Of a stretch of DNA of 64,000 nucleotides, positions 1 through 8,387 are shown piece after piece (within the stretch, counting starts at the first letter, position 1; each line of letters begins with the position of its first letter). A model generated the notes under the pieces. That model ran no database searches. It saw only the letters and a list, made by a program, of their open reading frames with translations, and was not told the DNA's origin. Source of the stretch: Chryseobacterium lactis (GTDB taxonomy: Bacteria > Bacteroidota > Bacteroidia > Flavobacteriales > Weeksellaceae). Where the stretch lies: the NCBI RefSeq assembly GCF_003815875.1, contig NZ_CP033924.1, forward strand, positions 1,302,001 to 1,366,000. The letters are read 5' to 3'. The position numbers and the translations under genes were made by a program.

Positions 1-2
1 TA

Positions 3-2138
3 AGAGAAACTGAAGTCATATTCCTGGATGAAATAAAAGAGGCCCTTGAAACATCAGATCCAAAGAACCCGGTTACCGAAGCGCGCTCAGAAAACCTTGC
101 TTACGTAATCTATACCAGTGGAACAACAGGGCAGCCAAAAGGTGTGATGATTGAACACAAAGGTGTAATCAACCTTATCGAATCAATGACGGAGGCTCAT
201 CGTCTTGATGAATACAAACAAGTAGGCTGTTTCTCAAACTATGTATTTGATGCCTTTGTGTATGAAGCTTTCCCTGCTTTGTGTAAAGGGAATACCTTAT
301 GGTTATACAGTAATGATCTTAGAACCTCTGTAGCAGAACTTAATGAATATATTAATGAAAATAAAATAGAGGTCTCCTTTATTCCGCCTGTGTTACTGAG
401 AGAGGTAATAGACCATGGAACGAATTTAAAACTGATCTATGCCGGAGGTGAAAGTTTCCCCGCTTTAGATAAAAATATAGAAAATATTACTCTGATCAAT
501 GAGTATGGACCGACTGAGGGAACTGTTTGCGCCACTCTTCATTACTTTAAAGAAGATAGAAATCCGTTGAATATCGGAACCGCCATTTCTAATACCACCT
601 TGTACGTCCTGGATGGTGATCAACGTGCTGTTCCTGTTGGAGCAATCGGAGAACTTTATATCGGCGGAGCAGGTATTGCAAGAGGATATCTGAACAGAGA
701 AGACCTTACAGAAGAAAGATTTATCACAAATCCTTACCAGACGTTAGAACAGAAAGAAAGAGGCGAGAACGGACGTTTGTACAAAACGGGAGACCTGGTA
801 CGCTGGTTACAGAATGGAGAACTTGAATATATTGGAAGGCAAGACTTCCAGGTGAAAATTCGGGGGTATCGTATCGAATTGGGCGAGATTGAAAATACCT
901 TACTCAGTTATCCCGATATCCGCCAGGCAGCCGTGGTAGCAAAAGAGAATACAACTGGAATGAAATACCTTGTAGGATATTATGCTGCCGATCCGATGAT
1001 TGATCCACAATTGCTTTCGGATTTCCTGATGAGATCCCTTCCGGATTATATGATTCCGAATATTTTTGTTCATCTTGACCGTCTTCCGGTAACCATTAAT
1101 GGTAAATTAGATAGAAAACAACTGCCGGAACCTGAATTTACAAGCATTACAGAATATGCCGCTCCGGAAAATGCACTACAGAAACAATTGGCAGAAATCT
1201 ATGGAGAGGTTTTAGGCCTTGATTCTGGCAATATAAGTATTCATGATGATTTCTTCAGATTAGGAGGAAATAGTATTATGGTGATTAAGCTTATCAGCAG
1301 AATCAAAATGGTTTTGGATGTTCAAATCAAAATCCTGGATATTTTCAAAGAGAAAACAATCCATAAACTATCTCTGATCATTGCCAGACAAGGAAAGGAG
1401 TATAAGGCCATATCAATATTGGGAAGCATGAATAATAACCCGAATATATTCCTTATTCATCCAGGAAATGGAGGGAGTGAGGTATATCAGTCTCTAGCAG
1501 AACAATTAAAGATAAATTATGACTGCTATGGAGTAGATTCTTATAACTTGTATCACGAAGAAAAAATTGATGATCTGAACAGCCTCGCAAGCTATTATCT
1601 GGATCACATTGATCTGATACAGCAGGAAACAAAGCAGGAAGAATACATTCTGTTAGGCTGGTCTTTAGGAGGAAATATTGCATTGGAAATCGCTTCTCAG
1701 CTGGAAAGCAGGGGACAGCAGAAAATTACAGTTTATCTGCTGGATACCATTTTGTATGCTTCGGATCAGAAGTTAGTAGATTTTCTGTCATTTCCTACAG
1801 ATGAAGAATTAAGTAACAGATTGGATGTTCCTGTTGGTGACAGCCATTTTGTGTCTACTAAAAAATTTATGTCTGCAGAATTTGCCATTGCCAAAGCACC
1901 TGTTTCCAATACTCTTCATTCCACAAAAGTGGTATTGTTAAAAGCAATGCTGAGTGGAGAGCCATTTAATGAGGCATTTAATGACTATATGAAAATCTCG
2001 ACGTACAACAATGTGGATTCAATCATCGATAACAAAGAACTTCTAAGCGTTTATCCGATTGAAGCGACTCACCAGTTGATGTTGGAAAAAGAAGAACAGA
2101 TCATGGATATTATTAATAAAACAACAGTGGAACACTAA
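3..2138 (+). CDS. Non-ribosomal peptide synthetase, C-terminal part (A-PCP-TE), 5' end outside the window
   Basis: This is the terminal module of an NRPS. It activates an amino acid, loads it on a carrier and releases the peptide in the cytoplasm. The frame is open from base 3, so the ATG at 144 is internal; motif A3 (YTSGTTGQPKG) already spans it. Further adenylation motifs are NEYGPTEGT (A5), LYKTGDLVRW (A7), GYRIELGEIE (A8) and NGKLDRKQLP (A10). The carrier motif LGGNSI follows, with its phosphopantetheine serine at codon 1272. A type I thioesterase comes next, with GWSLGG and its serine at codon 1662. Reading the specificity pocket by eye against GrsA gives roughly D-A-Y-V-I-A-E-V-C-K. 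This resembles aromatic codes, but the substrate is uncertain. A thioesterase and an exporter follow on the same strand. The family call is firm and the product unknown. Confidence 0.95.
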   Translation, partial: RETEVIFLDEIKEALETSDPKNPVTEARSENLAYVIYTSGTTGQPKGVMIEHKGVINLIESMTEAHRLDEYKQVGCFSNYVFDAFVYEAFPALCKGNTLWLYSNDLRTSVAELNEYINENKIEVSFIPPVLLREVIDHGTNLKLIYAGGESFPALDKNIENITLINEYGPTEGTVCATLHYFKEDRNPLNIGTAISNTTLYVLDGDQRAVPVGAIGELYIGGAGIARGYLNREDLTEERFITNPYQTLEQKERGENGRLYKTGDLVRWLQNGELEYIGRQDFQVKIRGYRIELGEIENTLLSYPDIRQAAVVAKENTTGMKYLVGYYAADPMIDPQLLSDFLMRSLPDYMIPNIFVHLDRLPVTINGKLDRKQLPEPEFTSITEYAAPENALQKQLAEIYGEVLGLDSGNISIHDDFFRLGGNSIMVIKLISRIKMVLDVQIKILDIFKEKTIHKLSLIIARQGKEYKAISILGSMNNNPNIFLIHPGNGGSEVYQSLAEQLKINYDCYGVDSYNLYHEEKIDDLNSLASYYLDHIDLIQQETKQEEYILLGWSLGGNIALEIASQLESRGQQKITVYLLDTILYASDQKLVDFLSFPTDEELSNRLDVPVGDSHFVSTKKFMSAEFAIAKAPVSNTLHSTKVVLLKAMLSGEPFNEAFNDYMKISTYNNVDSIIDNKELLSVYPIEATHQLMLEKEEQIMDIINKTTVEH

Positions 2139-2160
2139 AATAAAGAAACTGTATCAGTGT

Positions 2161-2229
2161 CATTCTGAAAAAAGGTAGTGAAGAATCTTAACCCTTTGTT
2201 TTTAAAGATTCTTTGCTGCTCTCGGAATG
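2161..2229. repeat. Imperfect inverted repeat (REP/MITE-like) between NRPS and thioesterase
   Basis: Arms at about 2161-2190 and 2204-2229 are imperfect reverse complements. The left arm starts CATTCTGA and ends GAAGAATCTT; the right arm starts AAAGATTCTT and ends CTCGGAATG. The pattern CATT..GA..GAAG.AATCTT recurs as a single arm at 10966-10996. This suggests a dispersed intergenic repeat family rather than a simple terminator. Confidence 0.5.
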
Positions 2230-2290
2230 AGAAAAGTCTTACATTGAAAACTTTTTATAGGCTCAGGCATAAAAACCATAAAGAAAACTT

Positions 2291-3010
2291 ATGAACACAA
2301 TATCATCAAAACCACAGCTGTTTTTACTGCATTATGCAGGAGGGGACAGAAACTCATTCCGTCCATTACTGGAAAATCTGCATTCTTATTTTCAAATAGA
2401 AACGCCGGAGCTTCCTGGCAGGGGAAATCGTATGGCAGAACCTTTTCTGAAAAATAAAAAAGAAGCAGTAGAAGAACTGTTAGATCAGATAAAAAAAACA
2501 AGACAGAAAAATGTACCCTATCTCATCTACGGACACAGTATGGGAGCTATACTCGGCCTTGAAATCTGTCGTATCATGGAAGAAAATGGAGACGGCCCGG
2601 AATATTTTATTCCCACAGGATATCCAGGTCCCAACATTAAAAACAATGCTCCTATTGCAGGACTTCCAAGAGCTGAATTTTTTGCTGAGGTTAAAAAACT
2701 AGGCGGATTATCAGATGAGGTCATGGAAATAGAAGAGCTGTTGGATTTTTTTGAACCGGTACTCAGAGCCGATTTCGGATTGCTTGAAAATAAAGAGAAC
2801 AAACCGTTCGAAGGGAAAATACAAACGCCTGTTTATGCCATCATGGGAAAAACAGAACAATATGCACTCAACATCAGGAATTGGAAAAATTATACCGATG
2901 CCGACTGTGAATGTCATATTGTAAACGGGAACCACTTCTTTATCAATCAGAATTTTAATTATCTGGCTCAGGTTATTAAAAATCTGATAAACATAACCTT
3001 AGCTAAATAA
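2291..3010 (+). CDS. Type II (external) thioesterase of NRPS locus
   Basis: A stand-alone alpha/beta-hydrolase of 239 residues, the usual size for SrfAD/GrsT-type thioesterases. These clear misprimed or stalled acyl groups from NRPS carrier domains. The family opening FLLHYAGGDRNSF is at residues 11-23. The nucleophile elbow GHSMG puts the catalytic serine at 83, and the catalytic histidine is probably His215 in NGNHFF. It has no signal peptide, so it is cytoplasmic. It lies about 150 bp after the synthetase and 5 bp before the exporter gene, which supports one biosynthetic unit. The ATG at 2291 fits the family N-terminus. Confidence 0.9.
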   Translation: MNTISSKPQLFLLHYAGGDRNSFRPLLENLHSYFQIETPELPGRGNRMAEPFLKNKKEAVEELLDQIKKTRQKNVPYLIYGHSMGAILGLEICRIMEENGDGPEYFIPTGYPGPNIKNNAPIAGLPRAEFFAEVKKLGGLSDEVMEIEELLDFFEPVLRADFGLLENKENKPFEGKIQTPVYAIMGKTEQYALNIRNWKNYTDADCECHIVNGNHFFINQNFNYLAQVIKNLINITLAK

Positions 3011-3015
3011 CTATT

Positions 3016-4257
3016 ATGACTAAGAAAAAAGAACACGCACTGGCATTTATTTATATTACCATTCTGATTGACATTATCGGAATCGGAATTATTGTTCCCG
3101 TTTTACCGGGATTGATTTCAAAACTGGCGCATGCAAAAGATTTAAGTGTCACCGCGCAATATATCGGATTATTTGTTTCCGTTTATGCTTTAATGCAATT
3201 TTTATTTGCCCCTATTTTAGGAAATTTAAGTGACCGGTATGGGCGGCGGCCTGTTCTTTTATGTTCTTTGCTGGGACTTGGGATCGATTATCTCATTCTT
3301 GCCCTCGCTCCCAATATGGTCTGGCTGTTCATCGGAAGGCTGATTATTGGTATTATGGGATCCAGTATGACGACTGCAACAGCTTATGTTTCAGACATCA
3401 GTACCCCTGAAAAAAAAGGACAGAACTTCGGAATGATAAGCGCTATTGCCGGAATCGGATTTATTATTGGTCCTGTAATTGGCGGGTTGCTAGGACAGTA
3501 TGGGGAACGTGTTCCCTTTTATGCTGCAGCTGCACTAAGCTTACTTAACCTTATCTACGGATTTTTTGTTCTGCCTGAATCCCTTACAGAAGAAAATAGA
3601 CGACCCTTTTCCTGGAAAACCGCTAATCCAATTGGAGTGATGAAAAGTTTAAACAAAGAAATATTAGCTCCCTCACTGATCTTTGCCTTTGTTCTTATTG
3701 CCCTGGCCGGACATGCCATACAAAGCACATGGAATGTCTATACTATGGAAAGATTCAGCTGGAAAGAAGATATGATCGGATATTCACTGGGATTTCTTGG
3801 GCTTTTGATTGCAATCTTTCAAGGAGTACTGATCGGTTTTTTCATCAATAAATTGGGACAGGTGAAAGCAATTGTGGTCTTCCTCTCATTCTATTGCGTC
3901 AGTCTTTTATTATTCGGATTGGCCAATAAAGGATGGATGATGTTTGTGATCATGATTCCTTATGCACTGGGAGGAATGGCTTCTCCCATACTGCAGGCCC
4001 TGATTTCTTCAAAAGTATCTGCAAACAAACAAGGTCTTTTGCAGGGTGGATTATCAAGTGTTCTCAGCATTACCTCAATTTTTGGTCCTTTACTGATGAC
4101 CGGAATATTTTCCTATTTTTCTTCAGGACAAGGGAGTGTGGTATATAGTGGAGCCCCTTTTATTTTAGGTTCTGTCCTGGCTTCTGCAGGAAGTTTATGC
4201 ATTTATCTGGGAATAAAAAATGAAAAACCGGTGGAAAGTGCAATAAAAGACAACTAA
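3016..4257 (+). CDS. MFS transporter, Tet/TCR-like (DHA1-type) drug or product exporter
   Basis: A 413-residue inner-membrane protein of about 12 hydrophobic segments, of the size of TetA-like DHA1 antiporters. The first helix carries DIIGIGIIVPVLP, and the loop between helices 2 and 3 carries motif A in the form NLSDRYGRRP. Near residues 120-160 is the motif C-like run GIGFIIGPVIGG. The start lies 5 bp behind the type II thioesterase, so co-transcription is likely. Export of the NRPS product is the simplest role. Tetracycline-type resistance cannot be excluded from sequence alone. Confidence 0.88.
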   Translation: MTKKKEHALAFIYITILIDIIGIGIIVPVLPGLISKLAHAKDLSVTAQYIGLFVSVYALMQFLFAPILGNLSDRYGRRPVLLCSLLGLGIDYLILALAPNMVWLFIGRLIIGIMGSSMTTATAYVSDISTPEKKGQNFGMISAIAGIGFIIGPVIGGLLGQYGERVPFYAAAALSLLNLIYGFFVLPESLTEENRRPFSWKTANPIGVMKSLNKEILAPSLIFAFVLIALAGHAIQSTWNVYTMERFSWKEDMIGYSLGFLGLLIAIFQGVLIGFFINKLGQVKAIVVFLSFYCVSLLLFGLANKGWMMFVIMIPYALGGMASPILQALISSKVSANKQGLLQGGLSSVLSITSIFGPLLMTGIFSYFSSGQGSVVYSGAPFILGSVLASAGSLCIYLGIKNEKPVESAIKDN

Positions 4258-4270
4258 CCTATTCCGCAGA

Positions 4271-5203
4271 TTGATACCTTTGTCTATCAACGCTTTTGAA
4301 TTGGAAGAATATAAAAAAAGAATTGTAAAGACCATCCGGTACATTGATGAAAATCTGGATGCTGATCTCTCTCTGGAAAAAATTGCCGGGATCAGTGCGT
4401 ATTCGCCATTTCATTTTCACAGAATTTTTAAATTGATCACCGGAGAAACCCTTCAGAACTATATCATCAGAAAAAGAACAGAAAAAAGTGCCTTTTTTCT
4501 GGCGCTGCGCAAAGACGTGGGAATCAAAGATATTTGCTTTGAACTTGGCTTTTCAAATCACTCGGTTTTTACCAAAACATTTAAAAAATATTACGGAGTT
4601 CCTCCTTCAGAATTCCGTAAAACATCTCCCGAAACATTTCACAAGATTTTACAATTACAGCGCAAGAACGGACAAGTCGATACGGTTTTCAGCCAATACA
4701 TTTGCAATATAGAAAACCTGTTAAATTGGACTACAATGAATTTAAAAATCGAAGTAAAAGAAATGCCGGAAATGAATCTGGCGTCTGTAATGAGCTTAGG
4801 AATTGTAAATGTGGAACCGTCTTTCAATGTGTTAGTCGACTGGGCCGTAAAGAAGAACCTCTTTCCCCGGGAAAACGTCAAGATGATTTCTGTATATCAC
4901 GACAGTTTTAAAGTAACTCCACCCGATAAGGTTAGAATTCATGCCTGTATGCTGCTTAAGGAAAAGCTTGAGAAACAGGAAGGAGAAATATTTTCTGAAA
5001 CCCTTGAGGGCGGAAAGTATATCGTGGGCAGCGGAGAGGTCACCCTCCACGATTTTGAGCAATGCTGGGTTTCCCTCTTTTTATGGATGAATGAGCATCA
5101 TTATTCCATGCGGCGAGCGTTTCCTTTTGAGATCTATCACTCAAATTTTAAAGAACATCCTGAAGGAAAAATGATCGTGGATTTTTGTATTCCGGTTTAT
5201 TAA
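4271..5203 (+). CDS. AraC-family regulator with C-terminal GyrI-like effector domain
   Basis: Residues about 12-115 form the double helix-turn-helix of AraC/XylS proteins (DLSLEKIAGISAYSPFHFHR, then FELGFSNHSVFTKTFKKYYG). Residues about 160-308 look like a GyrI/BmrR-type small-molecule-binding domain, as in Rob and SoxS-like sensors. No ATG lies in frame near the N-terminus; TTG at 4271 is the first usable start after the stop at 4244, and TTG at 4280 is an alternative. It lies 13 bp after the exporter gene. A ligand-responsive activator of the export/biosynthesis locus or of the next receptor gene is a reasonable inference. Confidence 0.85.
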   Translation: MIPLSINAFELEEYKKRIVKTIRYIDENLDADLSLEKIAGISAYSPFHFHRIFKLITGETLQNYIIRKRTEKSAFFLALRKDVGIKDICFELGFSNHSVFTKTFKKYYGVPPSEFRKTSPETFHKILQLQRKNGQVDTVFSQYICNIENLLNWTTMNLKIEVKEMPEMNLASVMSLGIVNVEPSFNVLVDWAVKKNLFPRENVKMISVYHDSFKVTPPDKVRIHACMLLKEKLEKQEGEIFSETLEGGKYIVGSGEVTLHDFEQCWVSLFLWMNEHHYSMRRAFPFEIYHSNFKEHPEGKMIVDFCIPVY

Positions 5204-5204
5204 T

Positions 5205-5278
5205 TTCCCGTTCGGAAACAAAAGAATACCTTTCAGTAGAATTTTTTTTACATAAAGGTATTCTTCGTATTACTTTTG
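5205..5278 (+). promoter_or_regulatory. Promoter of TonB receptor gene with paired LytTR-like operator
   Basis: Two 12-bp elements, TTCCCGTTCGGA at 5205-5216 and ATACCTTTCAGT at 5226-5237, start exactly 21 bp apart. A Bacteroidota -7 box TACTTTTG lies at 5271-5278, 45 bp from the start of the second element. The same element pair and spacing occur at 8305 and 11031. A perfect 12-bp inverted repeat (5222-5233 and 5254-5265, AAGAATACCTTT and its complement) overlaps the second element. Direct repeats 21 bp apart are the known geometry of LytTR-domain binding sites such as AgrA. Confidence 0.6.
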
Positions 5279-5296
5279 ATCCAGAAATAAATAACT

Positions 5297-7543
5297 ATGA
5301 AAACTCAAGGACAAAAAATACTATTTCTGATCTCCTTTTTTGCTTTTATAATAGGATATTCCCAGATAAAAGTATCGGGGAAAGTTACCTTTAAAAACAA
5401 AGGGATACCTGAAGTAAATGTCACTTTAAAAGATACATATGACGGAGCGACTACTGATGCGCAGGGTAATTTCTCTTTTGAAACTTCAGAAAAAGGGAGC
5501 CGGATATTAACATTTATCCATCCCAAATATGAAGAAGTTGAAAAAAGTATTAATGTTGACAATCAGGAGGTTGTAATAAGTGTTTCACTTAAAGAGCAGA
5601 TCAGTGAAATTGATGCAATCGTGGTTTCTGCGGGTTCCATTGAAGCCAGCGACAAAAAAAGAGCAACGGCTTTGCTTAGCCCTATTGATATCTATACCAC
5701 TGCCGGTGCAGACGGGCAGATTTCTTCAGCTTTAACTTATCTTCCGGGAGTTCAGAAAGTTGGTGATAAGGAAGGGCTATTCATCAGAGGGGGTACGGGA
5801 ACAGAATCCAAAATCTTTATGGATGGAAGCTTAATCAACAATTATTTCTCTAATTCTATTCCGGGAATTGCGGGAAGAGATCAATTCAATACTTCTCTCT
5901 TTAAAGGAAATATATTCTCAAGTGGCGGATATTCTGCATTATATGGGCAGGCTCTTTCCGGAGCTTTATTGTTGGAAAGTGTAGACCTTCCGGATCAGAG
6001 TTCTTATGATGTTGCAATTTCTCCTATCTTTTTAAGTGGCGGATTTCAGAGGCTTAGTAATGATAAAACCCACTCTTTTGGAGCAACGTTAGGATATTCA
6101 ATGTTAAATCTGATGCAAAAAGCTCTTAACTTCAATACCAATTTCATTGATGCACCACAAGGTTTAAACAGTGATTTTAATTTTAGAATAAAAACAAAAT
6201 CCGGCGGATTTCTAAAATATTACGGGATGTACAACTCCAATAAAATGGGGGTGAAAACGGAAAGCCTGGAACCCGGATATGATTTTGCCCTGGTAAGGCT
6301 CAACGGAGAAAATACCTATCATAACTTATCTTTCAGACAGAAGTTCGGAAAATACCTGCTGAATGTAGGAGGTTCTTATTCATACAACAGATCGGATCTT
6401 AACTTTTCTACGGAGACGAATGATGCAGAATCAGGGAAGACAAGATTGCTGACAGATGGAAATTATATCAACTTCAAAGCTGTTTTAGAAAGAAAAATTA
6501 ATAAAATAAGTGCTATCAGAGGCGGTTTTGAATTAAATAACACCGATGAAAAACTAAACTTCGGAGACGTCAATAAACAATATAACGACCTGATTTCCTC
6601 CGCTTTTGTGGAAACTGATCTGGGCTTTAGCAATGCCTTATCTGCAAAGATCGGAGTAAGGGCAGAAAACTCATCTTTTTTAAACAAAAGCAATATTGCA
6701 CCTCGTTTAGCATTAGCCTACCGCTTTGCAAAAGACTGGACCTCTTCTTTCGCCTATGGTCTTTTTTACCAGAATCCCGAAAGCAAATATATCAACGGTC
6801 CGGCAAATCTGGATTTTCAAAAATCACAGCACTATATTTTTCAGGTGCAGAGAGCTTCAGAGGGAAGGACTCTACGTTTTGAAGCCTTTTATAAAAAATA
6901 TGACCAACTCATCAAGACCTTTAATATCAATCCTGGAAAAGAACAGAATCAACAGATTCAGACTGCTTTAAATAATGACGGCTACGGCTATGCAAAAGGA
7001 TTGGAGTTATTTTGGAGAGACAATAAAAAAACTTTTAAAAATATAGATTACTGGATCACTTATTCGTTTCTGGATTCAAAAAGGGACTTTCTGAATTATC
7101 CGGTGAGCTTAAAACCAAGCTTTGCAGCAGAACATACACTGTCAGCAGTAGTAAAAAGATTCATCCCTGAATGGAAACTAGGTGTAAATATGTCATATAC
7201 CTACACCAAAGGACGTCCTTACTATGATATTGCAACTCAGTTTGACGAGGGAAAATCCATCAATTATGTAAGAAATGAAGGCAGACTGAAAGATTATAAT
7301 GCTCTTAATTTTAGTTTCAATTATCTGCCTAATCTAGGGAAAAAAGATGCCAAAGCATTTATGGTACTGGTATTGAGTGTTACCAATGTTTTAGGATCTA
7401 AAAATGTATATGGATACAATTTTTCTGTAGATGGATCCCGAAGCTCAGCTGTTGTTCCTCCTGTAAATACATTCGTTTTTGTGGGCGCTTTTATAAGTTT
7501 TGGAACAGATAAAACAGAAGATGCGATTAATAATAACCTATAA
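5297..7543 (+). CDS. TonB-dependent outer-membrane receptor with carboxypeptidase-like N-terminal domain
   Basis: A 748-residue outer-membrane receptor. It has a signal peptide (cut near residue 23, after FIIGYSQ) and a carboxypeptidase-regulatory-like beta-sandwich at about 25-110 (KVTFKNKGIPEVNVTLKDTYDGAT), common in Bacteroidota receptors. A plug domain follows at about 120-230, with GLFIRGGTGTESKIFMDG, and then a beta-barrel. It would take up a ligand across the outer membrane using TonB energy. The place after an NRPS, exporter and AraC gene suggests a peptide metallophore, but the ligand cannot be read from sequence. It has its own promoter with a probable LytTR operator and is followed by a secreted partner gene. 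Confidence 0.93.
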   Translation: MKTQGQKILFLISFFAFIIGYSQIKVSGKVTFKNKGIPEVNVTLKDTYDGATTDAQGNFSFETSEKGSRILTFIHPKYEEVEKSINVDNQEVVISVSLKEQISEIDAIVVSAGSIEASDKKRATALLSPIDIYTTAGADGQISSALTYLPGVQKVGDKEGLFIRGGTGTESKIFMDGSLINNYFSNSIPGIAGRDQFNTSLFKGNIFSSGGYSALYGQALSGALLLESVDLPDQSSYDVAISPIFLSGGFQRLSNDKTHSFGATLGYSMLNLMQKALNFNTNFIDAPQGLNSDFNFRIKTKSGGFLKYYGMYNSNKMGVKTESLEPGYDFALVRLNGENTYHNLSFRQKFGKYLLNVGGSYSYNRSDLNFSTETNDAESGKTRLLTDGNYINFKAVLERKINKISAIRGGFELNNTDEKLNFGDVNKQYNDLISSAFVETDLGFSNALSAKIGVRAENSSFLNKSNIAPRLALAYRFAKDWTSSFAYGLFYQNPESKYINGPANLDFQKSQHYIFQVQRASEGRTLRFEAFYKKYDQLIKTFNINPGKEQNQQIQTALNNDGYGYAKGLELFWRDNKKTFKNIDYWITYSFLDSKRDFLNYPVSLKPSFAAEHTLSAVVKRFIPEWKLGVNMSYTYTKGRPYYDIATQFDEGKSINYVRNEGRLKDYNALNFSFNYLPNLGKKDAKAFMVLVLSVTNVLGSKNVYGYNFSVDGSRSSAVVPPVNTFVFVGAFISFGTDKTEDAINNNL

Positions 7544-7592
7544 AAACATAACTTTAAAGAAGACAATATCAATAACTTTAAAAATTAATATA

Positions 7593-8252
7593 ATGAAAAA
7601 ATACCTTTTAAGCTTTGCTTTAGCTTTTATGAGCTTAACCGCTTTTGCTCAGACTGATTATGAAAAAATAATGACTGATAAGATTGCAAAAATCGAAACC
7701 TGTAAAACACCGGAAGATTTCCAGACTCTGGCGAATGACTTTCAAAGGATTGGAAGTAAGGAAAGCTCACAATGGCTTCCACAGTATTATGCAGCTTTTG
7801 CTTCTATTCAAAAAGGAAGAGTGATGATGAGAACAGGAAATATGATGGAACTTGATGCGATTGCATCACAGGCAGAGAAATACCTGGGAATGGCACAGAA
7901 TCTTGCTGGAGCAGACAATGCAGAGATTCATTTGTTGAGAAAAATGACCTTTTCTCTTAGAATGATGGTCAACCCTCAGCAACGTTATATGACCGATGGG
8001 GCAAGAGCGTCAGAGGAACTTACCGTTGCCGAAAAACTGGAACCGGGTAATCCAAGAATAGCCTTGATTAAGGCAGAAGACACCTATTTTACCCCGGAAC
8101 AATACGGAGGAAGTAAGACCAAAGGAATAGAACAGTTTAAGGCAGCCCTGGCAAAGTTTAATGCTTATAAGCCAAAAACAGCTTTAGATCCGAACTGGGG
8201 AAAATCTGAAGCCGAATACTTCATCAGCCTTCCTGAAGAAAAAGCAAAGTAA
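7593..8252 (+). CDS. Secreted/periplasmic protein of unknown function, partner of the TonB receptor
   Basis: 219 residues starting at ATG 7593. The frame is open further upstream, but this ATG gives a clean signal peptide (MKKYLLSFALAFMSLTAFAQ). The mature part is helical, with repeats of alanine, lysine and aromatic residues that could be TPR-like (about residues 45-120), and contains RMMVNPQQRYMTDGARASEE. It starts 50 bp after the receptor and is closed by a terminator, so the two are probably one transcript. I do not recognise a named family. A periplasmic helper of uptake is a guess from position. Confidence 0.75.
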   Translation: MKKYLLSFALAFMSLTAFAQTDYEKIMTDKIAKIETCKTPEDFQTLANDFQRIGSKESSQWLPQYYAAFASIQKGRVMMRTGNMMELDAIASQAEKYLGMAQNLAGADNAEIHLLRKMTFSLRMMVNPQQRYMTDGARASEELTVAEKLEPGNPRIALIKAEDTYFTPEQYGGSKTKGIEQFKAALAKFNAYKPKTALDPNWGKSEAEYFISLPEEKAK

Positions 8253-8273
8253 ATAGAATTGTTTATTCAACTA

Positions 8274-8304
8274 AAAAAAGCCTTCATCCAGTGAAGGTTT
8301 TTTT
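8274..8304. terminator. Rho-independent terminator after receptor operon
   Basis: The stem CCTTCA/TGAAGG with loop TCCAG is preceded by seven A and followed by eight T. The hairpin therefore works in the plus direction for 5297-8252 and could work in both. Confidence 0.8.
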
Positions 8305-8377
8305 GTGCAGTTCAGTGTAAAAAAACAGCCCTTCGGTAAGAAATAATTTTTGATACCTTTAATAAAAACTAATTTTG
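8305..8377 (+). promoter_or_regulatory. Promoter of histidine-kinase operon with paired LytTR-like operator
   Basis: 12-bp elements at 8305-8316 (GTGCAGTTCAGT) and 8326-8337 (CAGCCCTTCGGT) start 21 bp apart. TTTG at 8349-8352 is a possible -33 box. TAATTTTG at 8370-8377 matches the -7 consensus TAnnTTTG, 44 bp from the start of the second element. The 17-bp spacing between boxes is slightly short. Confidence 0.55.
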
Positions 8378-8387
8378 AGCTAAGAAA

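Noticed and set aside
5222..5265. Perfect 12-bp inverted repeat as terminator of the AraC gene
   Set aside because: No T-run follows on either strand and it overlaps the receptor promoter, so an operator or structural role is more likely.
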